Source: CAZPMC01 sp964587755
GTDB taxonomy: Bacteria; Bacillota; Clostridia; Acetivibrionales; DTU013
Length of the DNA: 64,000 nt
Assembly: GCA_964587755.1 (NCBI GenBank)
Contig: CAZPMC010000004.1
Location: 1 to 64,000 of the forward strand
Reading direction: 5' to 3'
Shown here: one piece after another, positions 42,349 through 51,065 of the stretch
Numbering within the stretch: the first letter of the stretch is position 1
Layout: each line of letters opens with the position of its first letter
Program-made: the position numbers and the translations under genes
The notes under the pieces: model-generated
Told to the model about the DNA's origin: nothing
Databases searched by the model: none
Seen by the model: the letters and a program-made list of their open reading frames with translations, nothing else

Positions 42349-43464
42349 ATGAACATATCTATTTTAGGAGCAGGCAATGGCGGCACGGCTGTTGCTGCAG
42401 AATTGAGCTTGAGAGGTCATAATGTTGCATTAATAAAGACATCTGATGCAATGCATGATCAAAATTTTAAAATCCTTTTGGAGAATGGCGGTGTAGTAAA
42501 ACTTATCGAGAATGAAAAAACAGTGACTGCCAGAATAAAGCATGTAACCCGAGATCTCTCTTATATTAGTGAAAGCAAGGTTGTGATTATTTATATTCAG
42601 ACTAACTATCACGAGGCTTTGATTAAGCGTATAAAACCTTATCTTCGAGATGGTCAGATTCTTTTAATAAATCCCGGATATCTCTCTACGGCATATGTGT
42701 TAAAGCACTGTCCGGATATTGATCTAACTGTTTGTGAGGCTCAGAGCTCTTTTGTGGACTGTAGAATTAGTGAACCTGGAATCGTAAAGATTGGTTTTCG
42801 CAACGTACGCAATCCACTAGGTATATATCCTGCAAGGCATAAGGAAAAAAGCAGAGAGATTCTCAACAGGCTTGGATACCCCTTTGTATACCTGCCTTCT
42901 GTAATTGAAGCTGCACTTCACAACCCTAACCTAATTGTCCATACTGTGGGAGGTATTATGAGTATTCCCCGCATCGAAAAGACCAAAGGTGATTACTGCA
43001 TGTATCATGAAGTCTTTACACCTAGTGTTTGGCGGATTCTTGAAGCACTTGACAAGGAAAAGATGAATGTGATGGAGGAGTTGGGATGCGAACGAATTCC
43101 CTATGTTGAGGCATGTAAATATCGCAATACATTAGACGATACCCGGGATGCTAAAGAAGTTTTTTTCTGGTATGCTGACATGCCTACCCGTGCAAAAGGG
43201 CCTGTTGTAGTTGATTCCAGATACATTTCAGAGGATGTACCCCAAGGGCTCGTTCTGCTTGAGACTTTGGGTTCTAAGCTTAAGGTCGGGACTCCTGTTT
43301 GCACTGCTTTAATAAATATTGCATCAGCGTCGCTAAACCGCGATTTGCGTGCAGAAGGCAGGACTTTGGAACGTTTAGGGGTGGATATACTGGAACATAT
43401 TATACGCGATAAAGAAGAATATCTTAATGAACCTGAGCTTACGCTGGAATATGCCGGATTGTAA
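42349..43464 (+). CDS. NAD(P)-dependent opine dehydrogenase family protein
   Basis: A 371-residue oxidoreductase. The N-terminal Rossmann fold opens with ISILGAGNGGTAVAAELSLRGHNVALI (GxGNxG). The C-terminal octopine/nopaline dehydrogenase domain contains EAALHNPNLIVHTVGGIM, the usual site of the catalytic His. Such enzymes join an amino group to a 2-oxoacid by reductive amination, making opines, or metallophores such as staphylopine. AAGGAGG precedes the ATG. It follows the ATP-grasp gene by 77 nt and ends at a strong terminator. Product cannot be predicted. Confidence 0.85.
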   Translation: MNISILGAGNGGTAVAAELSLRGHNVALIKTSDAMHDQNFKILLENGGVVKLIENEKTVTARIKHVTRDLSYISESKVVIIYIQTNYHEALIKRIKPYLRDGQILLINPGYLSTAYVLKHCPDIDLTVCEAQSSFVDCRISEPGIVKIGFRNVRNPLGIYPARHKEKSREILNRLGYPFVYLPSVIEAALHNPNLIVHTVGGIMSIPRIEKTKGDYCMYHEVFTPSVWRILEALDKEKMNVMEELGCERIPYVEACKYRNTLDDTRDAKEVFFWYADMPTRAKGPVVVDSRYISEDVPQGLVLLETLGSKLKVGTPVCTALINIASASLNRDLRAEGRTLERLGVDILEHIIRDKEEYLNEPELTLEYAGL

Positions 43465-43478
43465 GCAAATACATGGGA

Positions 43479-43513
43479 AACTGCTGCAAATACAGTATTG
43501 CAGCAGTTTTTTT
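43479..43513 (+). terminator. Strong intrinsic terminator after the opine dehydrogenase gene
   Basis: AACTGCTGCAA (43479-43489) pairs perfectly with TTGCAGCAGTT (43498-43508) over ATACAGTA and runs into seven T. It separates the accessory cassette from the dcw cluster. Confidence 0.92.
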
Positions 43514-43590
43514 ATGCATTTTTTGAAAGAATTGCTTCTTTCAGTATATAGGACTATGTGCCCATATTTTAAAAAATTTACTTATTTGAC

Positions 43591-43619
43591 TTGATTAATG
43601 TTTGAAAATGTTCTAAAAT
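43591..43619 (+). promoter_or_regulatory. Promoter of the dcw cluster (mraZ)
   Basis: TTGATT (43591-43596), 17-nt spacer, TAAAAT (43614-43619). The start would be near 43626, on the MraZ repeats. Confidence 0.6.
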
Positions 43620-43625
43620 AGTAGA

Positions 43626-43652
43626 CAAGTGGTGGAAAGTGGTGCAAAGTGG
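43626..43652 (+). promoter_or_regulatory. Triple-repeat MraZ operator
   Basis: Three copies of (C/A)AAGTGG begin at 43626, 43636 and 43646, exactly 10 bp apart, one helical turn. MraZ proteins of E. coli and Mollicutes bind such short tandem GTG(G/T)-type repeats ahead of mraZ. The array is 31 nt before the mraZ start and just after the -10, where binding would autoregulate the cluster. Confidence 0.75.
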
Positions 43653-43683
43653 TTGGAAATTTTAAAATTGTGAGGTGAACTGA

Positions 43684-44115
43684 TTGTTCTACGGTGAATT
43701 TCAACACACGATAGATCCGAAGGGCAGGGTTATTATTCCTGCTGCCTTTAGAGCTGAACTCGGTGTTAAATTCATGATAACAAAGGGTCTTGAAGGATGT
43801 CTTTTTATTTTCTCAGAGACTCAATGGAACAATCTGGTTAACAAGATTGAGACACTACCGCTTTCAAACACCAATGCCAGAGCATTCAACAGGTTTTTCT
43901 TTTCCACTGCTTCGCAATGTGAGTTGGACAAGAATTACCGGATATTGATTCCGCAAGCACTTAGAAGCCACGCAGAGCTTGAAAAGGATATTAACATTAT
44001 AGGAGTTGGGACAAGGGTTGAAATTTGGAGCAGGGAGAATTGGGAAAAATATTCTCGGGATGAGAGCTTAAGCCCTGACAGCATTGCTGAGACCATGAGT
44101 ATGCTGGGCATATAG
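43684..44115 (+). CDS. mraZ: Transcriptional regulator MraZ
   Basis: DNA-binding regulator of the division and wall cluster. 143 residues with two AbrB-like repeats: HTIDPKGRVIIPAAFR near the N-terminus and CELDKNYRILIPQALR in the second half. The TTG start at 43684 follows GAGGTG. It is the first gene of the dcw run and lies behind its own probable operator. Confidence 0.95.
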   Translation: MFYGEFQHTIDPKGRVIIPAAFRAELGVKFMITKGLEGCLFIFSETQWNNLVNKIETLPLSNTNARAFNRFFFSTASQCELDKNYRILIPQALRSHAELEKDINIIGVGTRVEIWSRENWEKYSRDESLSPDSIAETMSMLGI

Positions 44116-44142
44116 TGCCGGCCGGGTTTAAAGGAGATACAA

Positions 44143-45081
44143 ATGAACTTTGTACACAAACCGGTATTACTTAAAGAATGCTTAGATGGTTTGAATATTA
44201 AGAGTGACGGGATATATTTGGATGGTACTTTAGGAGGTGCAGGTCACTCTATTGAGATAATAAAAAGACTGACAGGTGGCACCCTTATAGGCATTGACCA
44301 GGATGATACCGCACTTTTAGTGTCGGGGGAAAGACTAGAACAAGTCAAGGGGAAAAACAGAATTATACTAATAAAAGGGAATTTCAGGGACTTGGCAAAG
44401 CTTGCCAGGGGAAACGGAATAAAAGGTGTGGATGGGATACTGCTTGACATAGGCGTATCATCTCATCAGCTTGATGAAGCTGAGCGGGGTTTTAGCTACA
44501 TGCAGGATGCACCTCTAGATATGAGGATGGACAGAACAGCAGTCCTTGACGCTGAAACCATTGTTAATACATATGACGAGAAGACAATAAGAAGTATCAT
44601 TAAGGATTTTGGTGAAGAAAACTGGGCAGCCCGGATAGCTTCGTTTATTGTACGGGCAAGAGCTGAAAAAAGAATAAGTACAACAGGACAGCTGGTAGAC
44701 ATAATTAAGGCTGCTATACCTGCCAGCGCAAGGCGGGAGGGGCCACATCCGGCAAAAAGGACTTTCCAGGCTCTCAGAATAGCAGTGAATGATGAGCTTG
44801 GGGCATTGAAGGAAGCCATAAGTGAAGCTGTTGACATTTTAAAGCCGGGAGGCAGGCTCAATATAATAACCTTTCATTCGCTGGAAGACAGAATCGTAAA
44901 AAATGAGTTTTTAAGCAGAGAGAGGCCTTGTACATGTCCACCGTCCTTCCCGGTGTGTGTTTGCAATAAAAAGCCCGAATTAAAGGTATTGACAAAAAAA
45001 CCAATACTGCCTTTGAAACATGAGATTGAAAATAACCCCAGGGCGCGAAGTGCGAAACTAAGAATAGCGCAAAGAATTTAA
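44143..45081 (+). CDS. rsmH: 16S rRNA (cytosine(1402)-N(4))-methyltransferase
   Basis: SAM-dependent methyltransferase that modifies C1402 in the ribosomal P site. 312 residues. The N-terminus HKPVLLKECLDGL, the SAM site LDGTLGGAGHSIEII, DGILLDIGVSSHQLD and KRTFQALRIAVNDEL are diagnostic. AAGGAG precedes the ATG. Second gene of the dcw cluster, as usual. Confidence 0.97.
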   Translation: MNFVHKPVLLKECLDGLNIKSDGIYLDGTLGGAGHSIEIIKRLTGGTLIGIDQDDTALLVSGERLEQVKGKNRIILIKGNFRDLAKLARGNGIKGVDGILLDIGVSSHQLDEAERGFSYMQDAPLDMRMDRTAVLDAETIVNTYDEKTIRSIIKDFGEENWAARIASFIVRARAEKRISTTGQLVDIIKAAIPASARREGPHPAKRTFQALRIAVNDELGALKEAISEAVDILKPGGRLNIITFHSLEDRIVKNEFLSRERPCTCPPSFPVCVCNKKPELKVLTKKPILPLKHEIENNPRARSAKLRIAQRI

Positions 45082-45087
45082 AAAAGC

Positions 45088-45244
45088 ACAAAAGATTAAT
45101 TATTAATAAACATTGGACAAGCACGGCAATATACAAAAGAAAAAAGAGACAAAAGGCACAAAAGACAAAACTTCTAAAGAGTTAAAACAACAAAAGATAA
45201 GGCTAAAAAAAGTCAAAGGAACAAAAGACAAAGCACACAAAAGA
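45088..45244 (+). repeat. Dispersed ACAAAAGA repeats before ftsL
   Basis: ACAAAAGA occurs at 45088, 45133, 45158, 45190, 45221 and 45237, with ACAAAAGG at 45149. Most gaps are near 16 or a multiple of it (45, 16, 9, 32, 31, 16), suggesting a decayed tandem array of about 16 bp. The whole stretch is very poor in T and G on this strand. Function unknown. Confidence 0.6.
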
Positions 45245-45247
45245 TAA
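45113..45247 (+). CDS. Possible Lys-rich small protein (44 aa)
   Basis: A TTG-initiated frame runs 44 codons across the repeats. About 40% of residues are Lys, KGTKDK occurs twice, and there is no hydrophobic stretch. An in-frame stop lies two codons upstream, so TTG is the only start, and no good ribosome binding site is visible. The repeat DNA could produce this frame by chance. I rate it possible only. Confidence 0.2.
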   Translation: MDKHGNIQKKKETKGTKDKTSKELKQQKIRLKKVKGTKDKAHKR

Positions 45248-45250
45248 ATA

Positions 45251-45284
45251 ATGCCGGAGTCGCCTTCAAGGCGGCTCGCGGCAT
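45251..45284 (+). other. GC-rich hairpin before ftsL
   Basis: ATGCCGGAGTCGCC (45251-45264) pairs with GGCGGCTCGCGGCAT (45270-45284) with one bulge and one G-U, over a TTCAA loop. There is no T-run. It stands out in an A-rich region and ends 28 nt before the ftsL ribosome binding site; it may protect or insulate the downstream mRNA. Confidence 0.6.
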
Positions 45285-45325
45285 AACTATCCGTACTGCA
45301 TAAATCAAAGCCGAGGTGAATACAA

Positions 45326-45847
45326 TTGATACAAAAGGATTATGAGTATATTCAAGGCTCAACTGCAAGACAGCTACACCCCACTGCTGAAGTTGCGAGA
45401 CAACCACGGTATGATGTTTATGAAGAAAATACGGTTTTAAAAGAGAAAAGACGATATAAAAGCAACAGAAAAGTTAAGTTTAGGCTTGTGCTATCAATTT
45501 TGTTGGTCTTTTTTGCGGGTCTTACGGTAATGTACAGGTTTGCCCTCATAACACAGCTAAGCTATGATGTGAGCAGAAAGGAACAGCTTTATAATGCTTT
45601 GAGAAATGAAAACTCAATTTTGAGGGTGCAGGTTGAAACTAATACGGATTTGGCTCTAATAAAGGAAATAGCTGAAACAGAGCTTGGAATGCAAAAACCT
45701 GACAAAAGCCAAATTGTTTATATAAAGGTGCCTAGAAATGATTATACTGTAGTATTAAACACTCCGGAAAAAGCAGGCGGAGAGGACGATAATATATTTA
45801 AGACTTTTACAAAAAGAATTGCCGGCCTGATAAGGCTTTATGAGTAA
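45326..45847 (+). CDS. ftsL: FtsL/DivIC-like cell division protein
   Basis: A 173-residue bitopic membrane protein. A basic cytosolic N-terminus of about 50 residues is followed by a membrane segment (FRLVLSILLVFFAGLTVMYRF) and a coiled-coil region (LYNALRNENSILRVQVET), then ELGMQKPDKSQIVYIKVP, the FtsL-type end. The TTG at 45326 follows GAGGTG. Position between rsmH and the PBP gene is the standard ftsL position. Sequence conservation in this family is low, so identity rests on layout and context. Confidence 0.82.
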   Translation: MIQKDYEYIQGSTARQLHPTAEVARQPRYDVYEENTVLKEKRRYKSNRKVKFRLVLSILLVFFAGLTVMYRFALITQLSYDVSRKEQLYNALRNENSILRVQVETNTDLALIKEIAETELGMQKPDKSQIVYIKVPRNDYTVVLNTPEKAGGEDDNIFKTFTKRIAGLIRLYE

Positions 45848-45988
45848 TTTAGCACTAAGGCCGCACAAGGTCCGGTATAAGCCTGACTGTATATGAAGCT
45901 CCGCTAAAGACTGTGGATTAGTGTAAAATAATATTTTGCACCGTCCGGAGTCTATTTTATTATTTAACGGTAAATTGGAGGGGTTAAC

Positions 45989-48190
45989 TTGGCTACATCA
46001 AGTCTTGCTCTAAAAAAAAGATTGATTATAATTCTTATAGTATTCACTGCTGTTGTTGCGGTATTATTGGTAAGACTTAGCTACATTCAATTTGTTCAGG
46101 GAGAAGAACTGCAAAAGAAGGCATTTGTACAGCAAAACTCAAGCAGAACAATCAGCCCCATAAGGGGTACTATCTATGACCGGAATGGTAAAAAGCTTGC
46201 TATAAGCGTGCAGGCTGCTACTATATCCTGTAATCCCAATGACATAAAAAACAGCAATACTAAGCTGACAGTTGACGAAATAGCAGACGAGCTTGCACCG
46301 ATACTAGAAATAGATAGAGACACACTTTATAAAATGATAACGAAAAATGTTAACCATGTCACTTTGAAGAGAAAAGTCAGCAAGGAGACGGAAGACAACG
46401 TCAGGAGGTGGGTATCCTCAAATAAAGTAAAAGGCATAAATATCGATGAGGATGCAAAAAGGTATTATCCTAACGGAAATCTTGTATCCCATGTTTTAGG
46501 CTTTACAGGCAACGATAACCAGGGCTTGCAAGGCGGTATAGAGGACGTAATGGAAAAGTACCTCAAAGGTGTCCCCGGTAAAATACTTAGTGAAGTGGAT
46601 TCAAGAAGCAGAGCCATACCCTTTGAGTCAGAAAAACGCATTGATGCTGAAGACGGGCTAAACGTGGTGCTTACAATTGATGAGACAATACAGTATCTTG
46701 TATCTAAATCCCTTGACAAAGCCATAGAAGATTACAATGTCAAGCAGGGGGCAGTTGGGATAGTAATGGATCCCAACAATGGAGATATTTTAGCACTTGT
46801 TTCAAAGCCAGACTATGATTTAAACAATCCCTATGCATTTCCAGAATCCATAGAGGGACTGGATAAGTCTCAATGGATTGAGAGAAGCAGCGAGTCGGTA
46901 AATATACTAAGTAGTACCGTGTGGAGAAATAAGGCGATTTCAGACACATATGAACCCGGTTCTACATTTAAATCATTCACCACTGCAGCAGGTATCGAGG
47001 AAGGTGTTATAGGACCTGATACTATTACAGATGATCTTCCCATAAAGGTACCGGGGTGGCCGAACCCTATCTATTGCTGGAGAAGGCCAAGAGTACACGG
47101 CTCGGAGACGTTTCGTGAGGCAGTCTATAATTCTTGTAACCCGGCATTTGTTAAAGTGGCACAGAGCTTGGGCATAAACCGCTTTTACAACTATGTTAAG
47201 GCTTTTGGCTTCACTGAAAAAACTGGTATAGAGCTAAAAGGTGAAGGAAAATCGATATTTCAGGAAAAACCAAAGGAAATTGACATGGCTGTGGCATCTT
47301 TCGGACAAAGGTTTACCATAACTCCCCTACAGCTGGCTTGCGGGTATACGGCAATAGTAAATGGGGGAAAGCTCATGAAGCCCCGTCTTATAAAAGAGCT
47401 TACCGATTCTGATGGAAATGTTGTTAAAACATTTGAGCCTGAGGTTGTTAGGACAGTAATATCAAAGAAAACATCAGACACAGTGAAGGATATTTTGGAA
47501 GGAGTTGTGTCGACTCCTAACGGAACCGGTAATAATGCTTATGTAAAAGGATACAGAATCGGTGGGAAGACAGGTACATCGCAAACCACCAGGGCAGATG
47601 TTCATATTGCATCCTTTTGCGGGTTCGCCCCGGCAGATGACCCCCAAATAATAACTCTTGTAGTGCTGTTCGACCCTAAGGGCGATTCATACATGGGAGG
47701 TGTTATTGCAGCTCCCTTAGCAGGTAAGATTATGGAGGATGTCCTTAATTACATGCAGGTTGAGAGGAAGTACACCAAGGAAGATTTGGAGTTAATGACA
47801 AAGGAAGTAATGGTACCTGATGTAGAAGGTAAAACAGTTGATGAAGCAGCAGCCAGTCTTAGGAGTGCAAACTTAAGCTACAAAATTGAAGGTAACCAGG
47901 ATGGCTCCAATAAAGTTGTAGAACAAATGCCAAAGGCTGATGCGGTAATTCCTGAGAAGTCGGTTGTAATACTATATACATATAAGCCAAAGCAACAGCC
48001 AACTGTTGAAATGCCTGATCTTAAAAATAAGACAATGTCAGAGGCTATCGAGGCTTTGAAGCGTGTGGGATTAAATATTAAAATAAGTGGCACGGGAGTA
48101 GTATTTAAACAGCAGTACGAGCCCGGTACCATTGTAAATAAGGGAGAGGTGATTGAGGTAGATTTCAAGAATATGGATAATATCGAGTAA
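45989..48190 (+). CDS. spoVD: SpoVD/FtsI-type penicillin-binding protein with two PASTA domains
   Basis: A class B D,D-transpeptidase for septal or spore-cortex peptidoglycan. 733 residues. A membrane helix lies at about 10-32, then the dimerisation domain (PIRGTIYDRNGKKLA). The active-site motifs are STFK at 325-328, SCN at 382-384 and KTG at 527-529. Two C-terminal PASTA domains begin at MVPDVEGKTVDEAAASL and VEMPDLKNKTMSEAIEAL. The TTG start has GGAGGGG upstream. Position between ftsL and murE fits spoVD; in Clostridia the same gene may serve vegetative division as FtsI, so the symbol is a best guess. Confidence 0.9.
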   Translation: MATSSLALKKRLIIILIVFTAVVAVLLVRLSYIQFVQGEELQKKAFVQQNSSRTISPIRGTIYDRNGKKLAISVQAATISCNPNDIKNSNTKLTVDEIADELAPILEIDRDTLYKMITKNVNHVTLKRKVSKETEDNVRRWVSSNKVKGINIDEDAKRYYPNGNLVSHVLGFTGNDNQGLQGGIEDVMEKYLKGVPGKILSEVDSRSRAIPFESEKRIDAEDGLNVVLTIDETIQYLVSKSLDKAIEDYNVKQGAVGIVMDPNNGDILALVSKPDYDLNNPYAFPESIEGLDKSQWIERSSESVNILSSTVWRNKAISDTYEPGSTFKSFTTAAGIEEGVIGPDTITDDLPIKVPGWPNPIYCWRRPRVHGSETFREAVYNSCNPAFVKVAQSLGINRFYNYVKAFGFTEKTGIELKGEGKSIFQEKPKEIDMAVASFGQRFTITPLQLACGYTAIVNGGKLMKPRLIKELTDSDGNVVKTFEPEVVRTVISKKTSDTVKDILEGVVSTPNGTGNNAYVKGYRIGGKTGTSQTTRADVHIASFCGFAPADDPQIITLVVLFDPKGDSYMGGVIAAPLAGKIMEDVLNYMQVERKYTKEDLELMTKEVMVPDVEGKTVDEAAASLRSANLSYKIEGNQDGSNKVVEQMPKADAVIPEKSVVILYTYKPKQQPTVEMPDLKNKTMSEAIEALKRVGLNIKISGTGVVFKQQYEPGTIVNKGEVIEVDFKNMDNIE

Positions 48191-48202
48191 AGGGTGGTAA
48201 AT

Positions 48203-49657
48203 GTGTTATTGGCTGAGCTGGTCAGGAACTTAAACTTCCTCAGTATCAGAGACGACACAAATGTTGACATTACAGGCATAGCATATGATTCCAGAAAAGT
48301 TAAAAAGGGTTTTATGTTTGTCTGTATAGACGGTACCTTGACCGACGGACACAGGTTTGCAGCCCAGGCGATGGAGAACGGGGCTTCTGCATTAATTTTA
48401 GAAAAGGATTTGCCTGATATAAACTGTGTGCCGGTAGTAAAAGTAAAGAATGCACGTCATGCCCTTGCATGTATTTCAGATAAATTTTATGGACACCCTT
48501 CAGGTAAGGTAAGAGTAATCGGGATAACAGGTACAAAGGGGAAAACCACCACCACCTTCATGTTGAAGTCAATACTGGAGGCTTCGGGCAGAAAGGTCGG
48601 GATGATTGGAACACTAGGGACAGTAATAGGAGACAGGATATTATATTCGGAGAGAACTACACCTGAGTCTCTTGATCTTCAGGGCATTCTTGCCATGATG
48701 GTTTCGGAGGGTGTTGAGGATGTGGTTATGGAGGTTTCTTCACAGGGACTGGCACTTGAGAGAGTAAGCTTTTGTGAATTCGATATAGGGGTGTTCACCA
48801 ACCTCTCCCGGGATCATATTGGAGACAGAGAGCACAAATCCATGGAGGATTACCTCCTGGCAAAATGCAGGCTTTTTAAAATGTGCAAAAAGGGTATTAT
48901 TAATATAGATAATAAATACGGACCCAGGGTGCAAAAAGAGGCGGAGTGTGAGGTATTAACCTTTGGGATTGATGAAAAGGCAGACATAATGGCTTCAAAT
49001 ATTGTCAAGCTGCCCCAAAGTGTAGAGTTTAACCTAACCTCTAGGTGGTATGATGGAAAGTTCAGTGTAAGCATACCTGGCAGATTCAGCGTTTATAACT
49101 CCCTGGCGGCTATTGGAGTGTGCGGACAGCTTGGGATACAAAAGGAAGCAGTTGTGGCAGGGCTTTCGGATGTACGGGTCCCCGGAAGGGCTGAATTAGT
49201 AGACACGGGACGTGATTTTAGCGTTATAATTGATTATGCTCATACACCGGACAGCTTGGAAAACATTCTGTCCTCAGTCAAAGACTATACTACCGGCAAT
49301 GTAATATGTGTCTTTGGATGCGGAGGTGACAGGGACAAGAAAAAAAGACCTATGATGGGCGAAATATCAGGACGACTCGCAGATTATACTGTAATTACCT
49401 CTGATAATCCACGCACTGAGAAGCCTGATGATATAATAAAGGAAATTGAAGAAGGAATAAAGGGGGTCAACGGAAAATATATATGCATCAATGATCGCAG
49501 GCAGGCAATCAGACATGCGCTTACAATAGCTCAAAAAGGGGACACTATAGTACTTGCAGGCAAAGGACACGAAACATATCAGACATTTAAGGATAAGACA
49601 GTTCATTTTGATGAAAGGGAAATTGTTCGTGAATTGCTGTACGATGATATAAACTAA
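48203..49657 (+). CDS. murE: UDP-MurNAc-L-Ala-D-Glu:meso-diaminopimelate ligase
   Basis: Adds the third stem-peptide residue to the wall precursor in the cytosol. 484 residues from the GTG at 48203, 5 nt after AAAGGGTGG; a GTG three codons earlier is possible. The ATP loop is GITGTKGKTTTTFML. The DNPRTEKP segment corresponds to the DNPR motif associated with meso-diaminopimelate rather than lysine. FGCGGDRDKKKRPMMGEI is also typical. It is followed 13 nt later by murF. Confidence 0.95.
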   Translation: MLLAELVRNLNFLSIRDDTNVDITGIAYDSRKVKKGFMFVCIDGTLTDGHRFAAQAMENGASALILEKDLPDINCVPVVKVKNARHALACISDKFYGHPSGKVRVIGITGTKGKTTTTFMLKSILEASGRKVGMIGTLGTVIGDRILYSERTTPESLDLQGILAMMVSEGVEDVVMEVSSQGLALERVSFCEFDIGVFTNLSRDHIGDREHKSMEDYLLAKCRLFKMCKKGIINIDNKYGPRVQKEAECEVLTFGIDEKADIMASNIVKLPQSVEFNLTSRWYDGKFSVSIPGRFSVYNSLAAIGVCGQLGIQKEAVVAGLSDVRVPGRAELVDTGRDFSVIIDYAHTPDSLENILSSVKDYTTGNVICVFGCGGDRDKKKRPMMGEISGRLADYTVITSDNPRTEKPDDIIKEIEEGIKGVNGKYICINDRRQAIRHALTIAQKGDTIVLAGKGHETYQTFKDKTVHFDEREIVRELLYDDIN

Positions 49658-49670
49658 AGGAGCAAACATA

Positions 49671-51047
49671 ATGGTTCATTTGACTTTGGAAGAGATATTA
49701 AAGGCAACTGGCGGAAAGCTTATCGGGGAATGCCTGTGTATTGAGGTTGCCGGCATATCGACGGATTCCAGGAGTATTGAAAAGGGCAACCTTTTTATAC
49801 CGCTTAAAGGAGAAAACTTCGACGGGCATGATTATATAGGCAGTGCTTTTGAAAGTGGTGCTGTATTATCACTTACTGAAAAAAAGACTGTGCATTTCCC
49901 GGGAAAGCCTTTAGTTATCGTTGATAACACGTTAGAGGCATTACAGGATTTAGCGTCCTGTTACAGGAATAAGTTTTCTATTCCATTTGTCGGCATTACG
50001 GGAAGTGTAGGAAAAACCAGTACAAAGGAAATGGTATCAAAGGTTCTCAGTCAGAAATTCAATGTACTGCGAAATGAAGGAAATCTCAATAATGAAATAG
50101 GAGTTCCACTCACAGTTTTCAGACTTGAAAAAAGTCACGAAGCAGCTGTTCTGGAAATGGGCATGAGTGATTTTGGAGAAATCAGTGTACTGGCTTCTAT
50201 TGTAAAGCCAAAGGTCGGGATAATAACCAACATAGGCATATCTCATATAGAAAAGCTGGGCTCAAGGCAAAACATTCTAAAGGCTAAACTGGAGCTTTTA
50301 GAGGGTATGACTCCCGACGGCTTACTCATTTTAAACGGTGACGATGTTATGCTCAACGGAGTTAAAGGACTGCTGTCACAAAGAACTGTTTCTTATGGAC
50401 TTGAAGAAGGTGCGGATTATTTAGCGTACAATATTAATTCCTTTGGGGAAGAGGGAATATATTTTGATGTCACGGTAGACGGGCAGGATTACACCATATA
50501 TATACCATCACCGGGAGTGCATAACGTATACAACGCTTTGGCGGCAGTTGCAACAGGACGTGAGTTGGGCATACCCATGAAAGACATTATAAAGGGCATT
50601 TCAATGTTCAGCCCTGAAAAAATGCGTCTTAATATCATCAAGGCAAATGGATTGAAGGTGCTAAATGATACATATAATTCCAGTCCTCAGTCTGTTAGAG
50701 CTGCTTTAAGCGTATTAGAGGAAATTGAAGGAAGCAGAAAAATAGCTGTACTGGGCGACATGCTTGAGCTCGGAGAATGGGCAAAGAGCTCACATACAGA
50801 GATAGGCAGGTTTGCAGCCGATATGCTCCTGGATTATATTATAACCGTTGGCCCGGCAGCTGCAAATATTGTAAAAGGTGCTATAGAAAGTGGATTTTCT
50901 TCCGAGAGGGCAGCTTCATTTGAAAACAATACGGATGCTTTGAATTATTTGCTGGCAATACTACAAAAAGGCGATGCAGTTTTGATTAAAGGCTCAAGAG
51001 GCATGAAGATGGAGGAAATTGTAAATTCATTAACTGCTGAGGGCTAA
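49671..51047 (+). CDS. murF: UDP-MurNAc-tripeptide:D-Ala-D-Ala ligase
   Basis: Completes the pentapeptide by adding D-Ala-D-Ala. 458 residues, the usual length. The ATP loop is GITGSVGKTSTKEMV, with EMGMSDFGEIS and LNDTYNSSPQSVRAAL as other landmarks. The next cluster gene is mraY. Confidence 0.96.
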   Translation: MVHLTLEEILKATGGKLIGECLCIEVAGISTDSRSIEKGNLFIPLKGENFDGHDYIGSAFESGAVLSLTEKKTVHFPGKPLVIVDNTLEALQDLASCYRNKFSIPFVGITGSVGKTSTKEMVSKVLSQKFNVLRNEGNLNNEIGVPLTVFRLEKSHEAAVLEMGMSDFGEISVLASIVKPKVGIITNIGISHIEKLGSRQNILKAKLELLEGMTPDGLLILNGDDVMLNGVKGLLSQRTVSYGLEEGADYLAYNINSFGEEGIYFDVTVDGQDYTIYIPSPGVHNVYNALAAVATGRELGIPMKDIIKGISMFSPEKMRLNIIKANGLKVLNDTYNSSPQSVRAALSVLEEIEGSRKIAVLGDMLELGEWAKSSHTEIGRFAADMLLDYIITVGPAAANIVKGAIESGFSSERAASFENNTDALNYLLAILQKGDAVLIKGSRGMKMEEIVNSLTAEG

Positions 51048-51065
51048 AGATACGGGGGTATTTAG

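Noticed and set aside
45213..45407. Minus-strand 64-aa ORF
   Set aside because: Runs antisense across the ftsL start and the hairpin, with no ribosome binding site.
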